Below are positions 45,077 to 54,100 of a stretch of 64,000 nt of DNA, piece by piece; positions within the stretch are counted from its first letter, which is position 1, and every line of letters begins with the position of its first letter. The stretch lies in the NCBI RefSeq assembly GCF_000719285.1, contig NZ_JOFS01000014.1:1-64000 (forward strand). Direction: 5' to 3'. The notes under the pieces were generated by a model. That model was not told the DNA's origin and made no database searches. It was given only the letters and a program-made list of their open reading frames with translations. This stretch comes from Streptomyces bicolor (GTDB lineage Bacteria; Actinomycetota; Actinomycetes; Streptomycetales; Streptomycetaceae). The position numbers and the translations under genes were made by a program.

Positions 45077-46354
45077 TTGTTGACTTCTGTCTTCATATCG
45101 GCTGTCTCGCTGGCCTTGTTCTGGATGGCGGCCTTCACCTTGTGGTGGCAGATGCACGCGTGGCGTACGCCCGAGGTGCTTGCCTCCACCCGGTTCAGCA
45201 GACCGGACGGTGGCGAGCACGTGTCGTTCTCGCTGCTGCTCCCGGCACGGCACGAACAGGCCGTGCTGGACCACACCATCCAGCGGCTGCTGGAATCCAC
45301 GCACACCGACTTCGAGATCATCGTCATCGTCGGGCACGACGACCCGGAGACAACGGAGGTCGCCGAGAGGGCCGCGGCACGTGACCCGCGGGTCCGTGTC
45401 GTCGTCGACACCCACGAGAAGAAGAACAAGCCGAAGGCCATGAACACGGCGCTGCCGCACTGCCGCGGCGACGTCGTCGGGGTCTTCGACGCCGAGGACC
45501 AGGTGCATCCGGAGCTGCTCGCGCACGTGGACCACGCCTTCCGCACCACGGGAGCCGATGTCGTCCAGGGCGGCGTCCAGCTCATCAACTTCCACTCCAG
45601 CTGGTACAGCCTGCGCAACTGCCTGGAGTACTTCTTCTGGTTCCGGTCGCGACTCCACCTGCACGCGCAGAAGGGGTTCATTCCGCTCGGCGGCAACACC
45701 GTCTTCGTGCGCACCGACGTGCTCAGGGAAGCCGACGGCTGGGACCCCGACTGCCTTGCCGAGGACTGCGATCTGGGCGTGCGGCTGTCCAGCGTCGGCA
45801 AGAAGGTCGTCGTCGCCTACGACTCCGACATGGTGACCAAGGAGGAGACGCCCGGCAGCCTCATGTCGCTGCTCAAGCAGCGCACCCGCTGGAACCAGGG
45901 CTTCCTTCAGGTCTACCGGAAGAAGGACTGGAAGCAACTGCCCACCTTCGGGCAGCGGTTGCTCGCCCGCTACACCCTCACCACGCCGTTCATGCAGGCC
46001 TTCACCGGCCTGATCATCCCGCTCAACGTGGCCGTCGCGCTCTGGCTGGACGTTCCGGTGAGCGTCGCGTTCATCACCTTCCTGCCGGCCGTCACCGCGC
46101 TCGTCACCTTCGTCTTCGAGGTCGTCGGACTGCACGACTTCGGCAAGCAGTACGGGCTTCGCGTCCGCTTCGTCCACTACCTGAAGCTCGTCGTGGGCGG
46201 TCCCTTCTACCAGGTGCTCCTCGCGGGGGCCGCCGTCCGCGCCGTATGGCGTGAGCAGCGCGGCCAGAACGACTGGGAGCTGACCACCCACGTCGGCGCG
46301 CATCTCGCCGACGCCGAAGCCGCCCGAGGCCTCCGAGAGGACGTCCCTGCGTGA
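45077..46354 (+). CDS. Membrane-bound family 2 processive glycosyltransferase
   Basis: A 425-residue transferase of the cellulose/chitin synthase type. One N-terminal helix precedes the GT-A domain with FDAEDQVHPE (metal-binding DxD equivalent), GGNTVFVRTD, the catalytic base in AEDCDLGVRL and the QRTRWNQGF (QxxRW) motif; two or three C-terminal helices could form a channel. It probably assembles or extends a surface polysaccharide. The TTG start follows GGGGGGATC. It is the first gene of a four-gene overlapping operon; TAATCT at about 45004 is a possible -10. Confidence 0.9.
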   Translation: MLTSVFISAVSLALFWMAAFTLWWQMHAWRTPEVLASTRFSRPDGGEHVSFSLLLPARHEQAVLDHTIQRLLESTHTDFEIIVIVGHDDPETTEVAERAAARDPRVRVVVDTHEKKNKPKAMNTALPHCRGDVVGVFDAEDQVHPELLAHVDHAFRTTGADVVQGGVQLINFHSSWYSLRNCLEYFFWFRSRLHLHAQKGFIPLGGNTVFVRTDVLREADGWDPDCLAEDCDLGVRLSSVGKKVVVAYDSDMVTKEETPGSLMSLLKQRTRWNQGFLQVYRKKDWKQLPTFGQRLLARYTLTTPFMQAFTGLIIPLNVAVALWLDVPVSVAFITFLPAVTALVTFVFEVVGLHDFGKQYGLRVRFVHYLKLVVGGPFYQVLLAGAAVRAVWREQRGQNDWELTTHVGAHLADAEAARGLREDVPA

Positions 46355-48000
46355 CCTCCACCCTTCCCGCGGTGACCACTCCGAAGGTCCCCGCGCAGAG
46401 ACAACCTGTCCCTATCGAGCGTTCGACCAATCGAACAAGCCTGCCGCTCCGCCTCCGCTCCTCCCGCCCCGACCTGATCCTGTGCGGCGTACTCCTTGTC
46501 GCGATCCTCGTCGTGCAGGGCTGGAACATCGCCGACTACCCCACCCTCAGCGACGACGAGGGCACCTACCTCGCCCAGGCCTGGGCCGTCCAGGAGGGCC
46601 GGGGCCTCGCCCACTACACGTACTGGTACGACCACCCGCCCCTCGGCTGGATCCAGATAGCCCTGCTGACCTGGATACCGGCCGCGCTCAGCCCCGAGTC
46701 GATGACCGTCGGCAGCATGCGCGCCGCGATGCTCGTGATCAGCGCGGTCAGCGCGGTCCTCGTCTACGTGCTCGGGCGGCGGCTGTCCCTGCCGCGCTGG
46801 GCGGCGGGCCTCGGCATGGTCCTGTTCGGCCTTTCGCCGCTGTCGGTCGTCCTCCAGCGGGAGATCTTCCTCGACAACCTGGCGGTGATGTGGACGCTTC
46901 TCGCGTTCGCCCTCGCCGCCTCGCCGAGCCGTCACCTCTGGCACCACTTCGGCGCCGGGATCGCGGCCGCGACGGCCGTACTGACCAAGGAGACGATGCT
47001 CTTCGTCCTCCCGGCGGTCTTCATCACCATGTGGTGGCACAGCCACCGCGACACCCGCAAGTTCGCCCTGACCGGCGCCGTCACCGCGTGCGCGCTGATC
47101 GGTCTGGCGTACCCCCTGTTCGCCCTGCTGAAGGGCGAGTTGTTCCCGGGCAGCGGGCACGTCTCGCTGTGGGACGGCATCAAGTACCAGATGACCAGGC
47201 CGGGTTCGGGCTTCATCCTCGACCAGGGCTCCGGCTCGCACGGCGTCCTGCAGTCGTGGCTCTACTACGACCGCGTCCTCATCGTCGGCGGCCTCGCGGG
47301 CGCGCTGCTGCTCCTGTTCACCTGGCGCTGGTCGGTCACCGCACGCGCTCTCGCCGGACCGTCGTTCGCGGTGGCGATCCTCGCCCTGGTGGCCATGCGC
47401 CCCAGCGGCTACCTGCCCGCCATGTACGTCATCCAGGCGCTCCCGTTCCTCGCCCTGGTCCTCGCCGGAGGAACGGCCTCCGTCGCCCACGCCGTACTGC
47501 GGCGGTGGCGGTCCGAGGCCGAGCACCGGTACGTCACCGGCGGGCGGTACGCCCTCGCGGCCGTGCTCGCGATCGCGGCCGGTGCCTATGTCGTGCCCCG
47601 CTGGTACGACGGCGACCGCACCGCCGTCACCGCCGACGCCAACGCGCCCTACCAGGCCGCCTCGAAGTGGCTGTCCACCGAGGTGGAGGACCCCAAGGAC
47701 ACCCGCGTCCTCGTCGACGACGCGCTGTGGCTGGACCTGGTGCACGCCGGGTACCAGCCCGGGCGCGGCGTCATCTGGTTCTACAAGGCCGACCTCGACC
47801 CGGCCGTGACGAAGACGATGCCGCGCGGCTGGAAGGACCTCGACTACGTCGTCGCCTCGCCGACGGTACGGCGCGACGCGGTCGACCTGCCCAACGTCAA
47901 GGCGGCGATGGAGCACTCGACCCCGGTCGCCGTGTTCGGCAGCGGCGACGACCGCATCGAGATCCGCCAGATCCAGACAGCCGCCGGAGGCGTGCGATGA
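46351..48000 (+). CDS. GT39/ArnT-type membrane glycosyltransferase
   Basis: A 549-residue GT-C fold protein with about nine transmembrane helices. The first external loop has NIADYPTLSDDEGTYLAQAW with the acidic pair typical of ArnT/PMT enzymes that use polyprenyl-phosphate sugars, followed by YDHPPLGWIQ. A C-terminal soluble region of about 100 residues follows. It would transfer a sugar from a lipid carrier outside the membrane. GTG 46351 overlaps the preceding stop by four nt. Confidence 0.88.
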   Translation: MTSTLPAVTTPKVPAQRQPVPIERSTNRTSLPLRLRSSRPDLILCGVLLVAILVVQGWNIADYPTLSDDEGTYLAQAWAVQEGRGLAHYTYWYDHPPLGWIQIALLTWIPAALSPESMTVGSMRAAMLVISAVSAVLVYVLGRRLSLPRWAAGLGMVLFGLSPLSVVLQREIFLDNLAVMWTLLAFALAASPSRHLWHHFGAGIAAATAVLTKETMLFVLPAVFITMWWHSHRDTRKFALTGAVTACALIGLAYPLFALLKGELFPGSGHVSLWDGIKYQMTRPGSGFILDQGSGSHGVLQSWLYYDRVLIVGGLAGALLLLFTWRWSVTARALAGPSFAVAILALVAMRPSGYLPAMYVIQALPFLALVLAGGTASVAHAVLRRWRSEAEHRYVTGGRYALAAVLAIAAGAYVVPRWYDGDRTAVTADANAPYQAASKWLSTEVEDPKDTRVLVDDALWLDLVHAGYQPGRGVIWFYKADLDPAVTKTMPRGWKDLDYVVASPTVRRDAVDLPNVKAAMEHSTPVAVFGSGDDRIEIRQIQTAAGGVR

Positions 48001-49178
48001 CCCACGAGTACACCGCCCCCGAGGAGCTCGGTGATCCGGCGGTCGAGGCCGCCGAGGTGGCCGAGCCGGGCGCCGTCACCATCGTCGTGCCGACCTTCAA
48101 CGAGTCTGCGAACGTACGGCAGTTGCTGCACCAGATCACCGAGTCGGTGCCGTCCCGGCTGCCCTGCGAGGTCGTCTTCGTGGACGACTCCACCGACGAC
48201 ACCCCGCAGGTCATCAAGGAGGCCGCGCAGGACTGCCCGTTCCCCGTCACCGTCATCCACCGGGACGATCCCGTCGGCGGGCTCGGTGGCGCGGTCGTCG
48301 AGGGCATGAAGGCGGCCGGCTCGGACTGGATCGTCGTCATGGACGGCGACTGCCAGCATCCGCCGTCGCTCGTCCCGGAGTTGGTGGTCACCGGCGAGCG
48401 GGCGAACGCCGGGCTCGTGGTCGCCTCCCGGTACATCAAGGGCGGCAGCCGCGCCGGGCTCGCGGGCAGCTACCGGGTGGCCGTGTCACGGGCGGCGACC
48501 TGGCTGACCAAGTCCCTCTTCCCGCGCCGGCTGCACGGCATCAGCGACCCGATGAGCGGCTTCTTCGCCATCCGCCGCAGCGACATCACCGCCGAGGCGC
48601 TGAAGCCGCTCGGCTACAAGATCCTGCTGGAGCTGGCGGTCCGCAGCCGCCCGCGCGCGGTCACCGAGGTGCCGTTCGTGTTCCAGGAGCGGTTCGCGGG
48701 GGAGTCCAAGTCCACGGCGGCGGAGGGGCGCCGCTTCCTGCGGCACCTGGCCGGGCTGCGTACGGCCGACCCGCTGGCCCGGATGGTGGTCTTCGGGCTG
48801 ATCGGGCTGACCGGCTTCGTGCCGAACCTGGCAGCGCTGTGGGCGATGACCGAGGCGGGGCTGCACTACCTTCCCGCCGAGATCGTCGCCAACCAGTTCG
48901 GCGTGGCCTGGAACTTCCTGCTCATCGAGAAGCTGCTGTTCCGCGACCGGCGCCGACACCGCCACTGGGCCGACCGCACCGTCCGGTTCGCGCTGCTCGC
49001 CAACGCCGACCTGGTGCTGCGCATCCCGCTGATCGCGCTGCTGGTGGGCCAGTTCGGGCTGGCCGTGCTGCCGGCCACCGCGCTGGCCCTGGTCATCACC
49101 TTCGTCCTGCGCTTCGTCGGTACCGAGGCGCTGGTCTATCTGCCGCGCAGGAGCCGCACAGCAAGGAGTACTGCATGA
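47997..49178 (+). CDS. GT2-GtrA fusion (polyprenyl-phosphate sugar synthase)
   Basis: A 393-residue protein. Residues ~25-260 are a GT2 domain like dolichyl-phosphate mannose synthase (VTIVVPTFNESANV, FVDDSTDDT, MDGDCQHPP, YKILLEL and the EVPFVFQERFAGESK motif). Residues ~265-385 are a GtrA-type four-helix domain (VVFGLIGLTGFVPNL). It most likely makes and flips the polyprenyl-phosphate sugar used by the GT39 enzyme just upstream. The ATG overlaps the upstream stop (ATGA). Confidence 0.9.
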   Translation: MTHEYTAPEELGDPAVEAAEVAEPGAVTIVVPTFNESANVRQLLHQITESVPSRLPCEVVFVDDSTDDTPQVIKEAAQDCPFPVTVIHRDDPVGGLGGAVVEGMKAAGSDWIVVMDGDCQHPPSLVPELVVTGERANAGLVVASRYIKGGSRAGLAGSYRVAVSRAATWLTKSLFPRRLHGISDPMSGFFAIRRSDITAEALKPLGYKILLELAVRSRPRAVTEVPFVFQERFAGESKSTAAEGRRFLRHLAGLRTADPLARMVVFGLIGLTGFVPNLAALWAMTEAGLHYLPAEIVANQFGVAWNFLLIEKLLFRDRRRHRHWADRTVRFALLANADLVLRIPLIALLVGQFGLAVLPATALALVITFVLRFVGTEALVYLPRRSRTARSTA

Positions 49179-51577
49179 GATTCAGACGGAGATCGGCTTT
49201 GCTGGCCGTCATGGGCCTCACCGGAGGCCTTCTCCTCACCTCGCCCCAGTCCGCCTCCGCCGCCAACCTCATCAAGAACCCCGGGTTCGAGACGGCGGGC
49301 ACCGGTGACATGCCGTACTGCTGGCAGAAATCCGGCTGGGGCGACAACGACTTCACCTTTGCCACGACCACCGACGCCCACTCCGGCGGCAAGGCGATGA
49401 AGGTCACGCTGACCCGGCGCGTGGACGGCGACCGCAAGGCGCTGATCACCGAGTCCGCCGACTGCGCGCCCGTGGTGACGGTCGGCAAGCAGTACGACCT
49501 GTCCCTCTGGTACAAGACGACCACACCGGACGCCAACGTCACTCTCTTCCGGCACGACACCACGAAGGGCTGGCAGTACTGGACCGACCTCAAGACGCTG
49601 GAGATGGCGGGGACGTGGACCCAGGCGTCGGTCCGCACCCCCGAGATCCCGGCCGGCACCGACCGCATCAGCTGGGGCGTCTCCGTCTACGGCACCGGCT
49701 CCGCCACCACCGACGACTACACCATGGAGCAGGTCGCCGACCCGGTCCCGCCCCCGGTGTGCACCGGTACGGCGGACGAGTGCGCCAACGGCAAGTGGGA
49801 GGTACTGCCCACCCAGAACCCGGTGCGGTCCATGCACTCGGTCGTCCTCCACAACGGCAAGGTCCTGCTGATCGCGGGCTCCGGCAACGACCCGGAGAAG
49901 TTCGCGGCGGGCACCTTCACCTCGGCGGTCTACGACCCGGCGAACGGCACGTACAAGCAGATTCCCACGCCCAAGGACATGTTCTGCGCCGGGCACGTCC
50001 AGCTCCAGGACGGGCGCGTGCTGATCATGAGCGGCAACAAGGGCTATCCGTCGGCGGACGGCAGGATCGGCTACCAGGGGTACAAGGACTCGTACCTCTT
50101 CGATCCGGCCACCGAGGCGTACGTCAGGACGAACGACATGAACGACGGGCACTGGTACCCGTCGGCGACCATCCTCGGCAACGGTGACGTGATCTCCTTC
50201 GGTGGTCTGAAGGAGGACTCCACCGGCTCGGTGACCGCCGAGGTGTGGTCGCAGGCCGAGCAGAAGTGGCAGCCGACCTGGAAGGTCAACCAGACCTGGT
50301 CGTTCTGGGGCCTGTACCCGTCGATGATCCTCATGCAGGACGGCCGCCTCTTCTACTCGGGCAGCCACACCTTCGGCAACAACATCCCGGGCACCGGATC
50401 GGCGATCTACGACTACAACGCCAACACGATCACCCAGGTTCCAGGCCTCCGGAACAAGGACGAGCGCGACCAGTCCGCGAGCGTGCTGCTGCCCCCGGCC
50501 CAGGACCAGAAGGTCCTCACCATCGGCGGCGGCAACATCGACTCCAACCCGGACGCCAACCGCCTCACCGACGTGATCGACCTCAAGCAGCCCAACCCGT
50601 CCTACGTCGCCGGCCCGCCGCTCCCGCAGGGCACCGTCGACTTCGGCAACGGAAAGGTCCCGCAGACCGGCGGCCAGGGCAAGATGTACGCCTCCGCGGT
50701 GCTGCTGCCCGACGGCAAGGTGCTGGAGACGGGCGGCGCCCTGCACAACCGTGCCGACCCGGTCTTCGAGACCTCGCTGTACGACCCGCAGACCAACACC
50801 TTCGACCCGGTGGCCGTAGACCCGGAGGCCCGCGGCTACCACTCCTCGGCCTTCCTCCTGCCCGACGGCCGCGTGATGGCGACCGGCGACAACCCGGGCA
50901 ACGGCAGCTGGAACCACGACGTGTCGATCTACACCCCGCCGTATCTCCTCAAGGGCCCCCGCCCGACGATCACATCGGTGATCGACACCGAGTGGACGTA
51001 CGGCGACACCCAGCGGATCACCGTCGACCGGCCCATCGCCAAGGCCGAGTTGATCCGCCCGGCCGCCGTCACCCACTCCTCCGACCCGAACCAGCGCTTC
51101 GTCGACCTGCCCCTGTCGGTGGACGGCAACAACGTCGACCTGAACGTGACGAGCAACCCCAACCTGGCCCCGCCCGGCTGGTACATGCTCTTCGCGGTCG
51201 ATGCCAACGGGGTCCCGTCGGTCGCCAAGTGGGTCCACCTCCAGGGCCCGCAGGCCCTGAGCGCCACGGCCGCCTCGCCGCACGTCCACGACTTCGCCGA
51301 CGACCTCAAGGGCAAGGTCACGGGCCCCGGCAAGAAGCGCACGTCGCAGAAGGTCAGCCCGACCGTCTCCGGCTGCGACCGCCACTACGGCTCCGCCAAC
51401 GTCTGCGTCCCGACGGACTTCCCGCCGACCGTGCAGGCGACGACGAAGTCCCGCTGCGACTGGCTGACGAAGAACGACTACGGCCGCCTGAACGTCAACG
51501 GCAAGGACGACCCGCTCAGGCTGGACAGGAACAAGGACGGAATCGCGTGCGGAAAGGGTGATGTGACCCGGCGTTAG
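49175..51577 (+). CDS. Secreted copper radical oxidase (galactose/glyoxal oxidase-like) with CBM-like and Ca-binding ends
   Basis: An 800-residue secreted protein. Signal peptide ends at about residue 28 (SASA). A CenC-like carbohydrate-binding module (NLIKNPGFETAG, about 30-185), Kelch-type propeller and DUF1929 C-terminal domain follow. Cys271 and Tyr381 are placed for the Tyr-Cys cofactor, Trp378 for stacking as in GlxA, and Tyr555, His556 and His634 as further copper ligands. The end is an excalibur-like calcium motif (LDRNKDGIACGKGD). The ATG overlaps the GT2-GtrA stop, with AAGGAG upstream. Confidence 0.88.
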   Translation: MRFRRRSALLAVMGLTGGLLLTSPQSASAANLIKNPGFETAGTGDMPYCWQKSGWGDNDFTFATTTDAHSGGKAMKVTLTRRVDGDRKALITESADCAPVVTVGKQYDLSLWYKTTTPDANVTLFRHDTTKGWQYWTDLKTLEMAGTWTQASVRTPEIPAGTDRISWGVSVYGTGSATTDDYTMEQVADPVPPPVCTGTADECANGKWEVLPTQNPVRSMHSVVLHNGKVLLIAGSGNDPEKFAAGTFTSAVYDPANGTYKQIPTPKDMFCAGHVQLQDGRVLIMSGNKGYPSADGRIGYQGYKDSYLFDPATEAYVRTNDMNDGHWYPSATILGNGDVISFGGLKEDSTGSVTAEVWSQAEQKWQPTWKVNQTWSFWGLYPSMILMQDGRLFYSGSHTFGNNIPGTGSAIYDYNANTITQVPGLRNKDERDQSASVLLPPAQDQKVLTIGGGNIDSNPDANRLTDVIDLKQPNPSYVAGPPLPQGTVDFGNGKVPQTGGQGKMYASAVLLPDGKVLETGGALHNRADPVFETSLYDPQTNTFDPVAVDPEARGYHSSAFLLPDGRVMATGDNPGNGSWNHDVSIYTPPYLLKGPRPTITSVIDTEWTYGDTQRITVDRPIAKAELIRPAAVTHSSDPNQRFVDLPLSVDGNNVDLNVTSNPNLAPPGWYMLFAVDANGVPSVAKWVHLQGPQALSATAASPHVHDFADDLKGKVTGPGKKRTSQKVSPTVSGCDRHYGSANVCVPTDFPPTVQATTKSRCDWLTKNDYGRLNVNGKDDPLRLDRNKDGIACGKGDVTRR

Positions 51578-52302
51578 TTCGCGTAGTCGGCGAGGGCGCG
51601 CTCCACGATGGCAACCAGCTGCTCGTGGTGCGCGCCCTTCCAGTACGCGCGCCCGCATGCGGTGCACTGCGCGAAGACGTCGTACGACCGCTGCGTCCCG
51701 CCCTCCAACTGGTCCGCGACCTCGTCCTTGGTGGCCTCCTTGAGCAGGCCGTTGCAGGCGGTGCAGCGGGTCCAGGGACGCAACTCGGGCCGGAACCGGT
51801 CGAGTACATCACTGAGCTGCTCGTCGGGCCGGGTGCTGTAGACGTATGCGCCGGCCCACAACTCGCGGCGCCGCAGCAGCCCCCGGTCCCGGCTCAGCAT
51901 GACCCGCTGCTCGGCGGCCGAGCGCGCGGCGAGCGCGGGGTCGCCGATGTCCGTCGACTCGTATGCCGTGTCCACGCCGAGCAGGCGCATACGGCGGGCG
52001 AGGGTGCCGAGGTGGACGTCGAGCAGGAAGCGCAGGGGAGCGCCGGGCACCCGCTGGGGGCGCGCGACGGGCCGTACCGTGACGGACTCGCCGCCCGCCG
52101 GGACGTACGACACCGGCACCTCCCGGCCGTCCACGACCACGGCGCCGACCTCGGTCCGCGGGACGCCGAGGGACTCCACGACATGGCCGAGGGTCGAGAC
52201 GCCGTCGGTGGCGGCCCGGGCGGCACCGTTCTCACGCCGTCCGTTGGGGAGGAAGAAGCGCAGCTCGGGGGCGAACTCGACATGGATCTCGGGACCGTTC
52301 AC
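51574..52302 (-). CDS. Mut7-C RNase-domain protein with N-terminal ubiquitin-like fold
   Basis: A 242-residue protein. Residues ~5-85 form a MoaD/ThiS-like ubiquitin fold (VEFAPELRFFLPNGRR). Residues ~90-235 are a Mut7-C PIN-related nuclease domain (RFLLDVHLGTLARRMRLLG, SRDRGLLRR) with a zinc ribbon from TRCTACNG and AQCTACGR. The RNA target is unknown. The GTG start at 52302 fits the beginning of homology. The stop overlaps the convergent oxidase gene by four nt. Confidence 0.87.
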   Translation of the reverse strand: MNGPEIHVEFAPELRFFLPNGRRENGAARAATDGVSTLGHVVESLGVPRTEVGAVVVDGREVPVSYVPAGGESVTVRPVARPQRVPGAPLRFLLDVHLGTLARRMRLLGVDTAYESTDIGDPALAARSAAEQRVMLSRDRGLLRRRELWAGAYVYSTRPDEQLSDVLDRFRPELRPWTRCTACNGLLKEATKDEVADQLEGGTQRSYDVFAQCTACGRAYWKGAHHEQLVAIVERALADYAN

Positions 52303-52335
52303 CAGGTCAGGATGTCACGGCCCAGGGCTCGTGCT

Positions 52336-52974
52336 TCAGGTGTTTTTCGCGGGGAGGCCGTGCTCGATGACGTCCAGGGCGCGGTCGAGGAGGTCCTGGA
52401 GGTCGTCCTTGAAGTCGTGCTCGGCCCAGTACAGGGAGATCTCCGCGAGGCCGCCGATGAGGGACATCGTGAAGACCCGTACCTCGAAGCTGTCCTGTGC
52501 CATGCCGGTGCGCTCGGCGATGGCCTCGCCGAGCATCCGGCCGGTGACCGACATGCTCTCCAGCATCCGGGAGCGCACCGCCGGAACCTGGACCAGCAGA
52601 TGCGAACGCAGCCGGACGACCTCGGGGTCCTCCTCCGTCGCGGCGCCGATGGCCAGCCGCACGACGTACCGCAGGGACTCCATCCACGGCTCGTCCGCAG
52701 GCCGCTTGCGCAGTTCCGCCAGCAGGATCGGGTCGTACTCGTCCGTGAGGACGATGTCCTCCTTGGTCGGGAAGTAGCGGAAGACCGTGGACGGCGACAC
52801 CTCGGCGCGCTCGGCGATCTGCTCGATCGTGGTGGCGTCGTAGCCCTGCTCCTTGATCAGGGTGTACGTCGCCTCACGGATCGCCATCCGGGTCTTGATC
52901 TTCTTCCGTTCGCGAAGCCCCAGCTGGGGGCGTTCGGGGAGGGGGACGGGGCGTGCGGGTGTCATGCGGGTCAT
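52336..52974 (-). CDS. TetR family transcriptional regulator
   Basis: A 212-residue regulator. The HTH (residues ~22-70) reads KTRMAIREATYTLIKEQGYD, then TIEQIAERAEVSPSTVFRYF; the helical ligand domain follows. ATG 52974 overlaps the stop (TGA) of a decayed MFS transporter gene upstream on the same strand, forming ATGA. This confirms the start and shows that the regulator was once coupled to a drug exporter gene, now lost. Confidence 0.9.
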   Translation of the reverse strand: MTRMTPARPVPLPERPQLGLRERKKIKTRMAIREATYTLIKEQGYDATTIEQIAERAEVSPSTVFRYFPTKEDIVLTDEYDPILLAELRKRPADEPWMESLRYVVRLAIGAATEEDPEVVRLRSHLLVQVPAVRSRMLESMSVTGRMLGEAIAERTGMAQDSFEVRVFTMSLIGGLAEISLYWAEHDFKDDLQDLLDRALDVIEHGLPAKNT

Positions 52975-53222
52975 TGTCGGGCATCGGCCTGTTCGGCGGC
53001 CATGTCCGCGGTGGTGGAGGTCTCGGTCGGGCGGGGTGTGGCCGGCAGGAACGCCGCCGCCGGCAGGGCGGCGACGAGGGCCGCGACGCCGCACACCAGC
53101 AGGCGACCCCCGTGCCGTGCACGTACGCGCTGTTCGCGGAGGCCGCGAGCTGAGCCGCGTCGGCCAGCGCGCCGACCAGCGACCCGGCGAGGAGGATAGT
53201 GCCTGAAGTGACAGTGTCCATG
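52971..53222 (-). pseudogene. 3' remnant of a DHA2-type MFS drug exporter, frameshifted
   Basis: From 53222 the minus strand reads MDTVTSGTILLAGSLVGALA and on to SAYVHGTGVA, and then the frame changes. One frame over it continues LLVCGVAALVAALPAAAFLP and ends EQADARQ-stop at 52971. Adding one C near 53102 restores VALLVCG, the expected last helix of an EmrB/QacA-like exporter. Only about 85 of 450-500 codons remain, so there is both a large deletion and a point frameshift. It overlaps the TetR start. Confidence 0.7.
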
Positions 53223-53274
53223 AAATGAGAGGTGCTATCAAAAGAATGCTGCTGTCCGCGGGGAAAGGGCATGC

Positions 53275-53308
53275 AAAAAGGGCCCCGGCTCGCTAGCCGT
53301 GGCCCTTG
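53275..53308 (-). terminator. Terminator of the hemolysin III family gene
   Basis: On the minus strand AAGGGCCACGGCT pairs with AGCCGGGGCCCTT and is followed by TTTTT, a classic intrinsic terminator 19 nt after the stop codon. Confidence 0.9.
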
Positions 53309-53326
53309 AAGGAGTTGCGTGGTGGG

Positions 53327-54082
53327 TTACCCGTGCTGGTACGCCACCAGCGAGATCCCGACGTAGTGCGCGATGAACGCCGCCAGCGTGAAGGAGTGGA
53401 AGACCTCGTGGAAGCCGAACCAGCGCGGTGACGGGTTGGGGCGCTTGATGCCGTAGATCACGCCGCCCGCGCTGTAGAGGACACCGCCCACGATCACCAG
53501 GACCAGTACCGCGATGCCGCCGGTGCGCATGAAGTCCGGCAGGAAGAAGACGGCCGCCCAGCCCATCGCGATGTAGCAGGGGGTGTAGAGCCAGCGCGGG
53601 GCACCGACCCAGAAGACCCGGAAGACGATTCCGGCCAGCGCGGCCGCCCAGATTCCCCACAGCAGCCACTGCCCCTTGGCTCCCGGCAGGAGCAGCATGG
53701 TCAGCGGTGTGTACGTGCCCGCGATGATCAGGAAGATGTTGGCGTGATCCAGTCGGCGCAGGATGCCGTCCATGCGCGGGCTCCAGTTGCCCCGGTGGTA
53801 CAGCGCGCTCACGCCGAACAGCAGGCAGGCCGTGAGGGCGTAGATCCCGCAGGCGAGCCGGCCGCGGGGGGAGTCGGCGAGGGCGGTGAGCACCAGGCCC
53901 GCGACGAGGACGGCCGGAAACATGCCGAGGTGCAGCCAGCCGCGGAGTCTGGGCTTGATCTCTTCGGTGATCTGGTGCGCGTGGTGCGCGATCTGGTGTG
54001 GCAGGGAGGGCGCGTCGGGATCGCGGCCGTCGGCCGGCCTGTCCGTGGGCGCGTCGGGGACGGGCGCAGTCATGCGGGGCAT
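53327..54082 (-). CDS. Hemolysin III/PAQR family membrane protein
   Basis: A 251-residue protein with seven predicted helices. The family histidine/acidic zinc site is formed by SALYHRGNW, RRLDHANIF and HEVFHSFTLAAFIAHY. Bacterial members belong to the progestin/adipoQ receptor superfamily, with possible ceramidase-like hydrolase activity; real haemolysis is unproven. ATG 54082 has TAGG nearby and an operator-like palindrome at 54089-54100; ATG 54073 is an alternative. Confidence 0.92.
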   Translation of the reverse strand: MPRMTAPVPDAPTDRPADGRDPDAPSLPHQIAHHAHQITEEIKPRLRGWLHLGMFPAVLVAGLVLTALADSPRGRLACGIYALTACLLFGVSALYHRGNWSPRMDGILRRLDHANIFLIIAGTYTPLTMLLLPGAKGQWLLWGIWAAALAGIVFRVFWVGAPRWLYTPCYIAMGWAAVFFLPDFMRTGGIAVLVLVIVGGVLYSAGGVIYGIKRPNPSPRWFGFHEVFHSFTLAAFIAHYVGISLVAYQHG

Positions 54083-54088
54083 CGTACC

Positions 54089-54100
54089 TACGGAACCGTA
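54089..54100. promoter_or_regulatory. TetR-type operator-like palindrome at the hemolysin III start
   Basis: TACGG-AA-CCGTA, extended imperfectly to about 22 bp, begins seven nt before the start codon at 54082. Its position would block transcription or translation initiation, and the neighbouring TetR gene is a candidate binder. Confidence 0.45.

Noticed and set aside
46482..47996. N-terminal extension of the GT2-GtrA reading frame to 898 codons
   Set aside because: The upstream part is an off-frame reading of the GT39 gene. ATG 47997 overlaps the upstream stop as ATGA and starts the homologous region.
45077..51577. Secondary-metabolite gene cluster
   Set aside because: The genes are glycosyltransferases and a secreted oxidase. 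There are no synthases, tailoring enzymes or resistance genes of a typical cluster.
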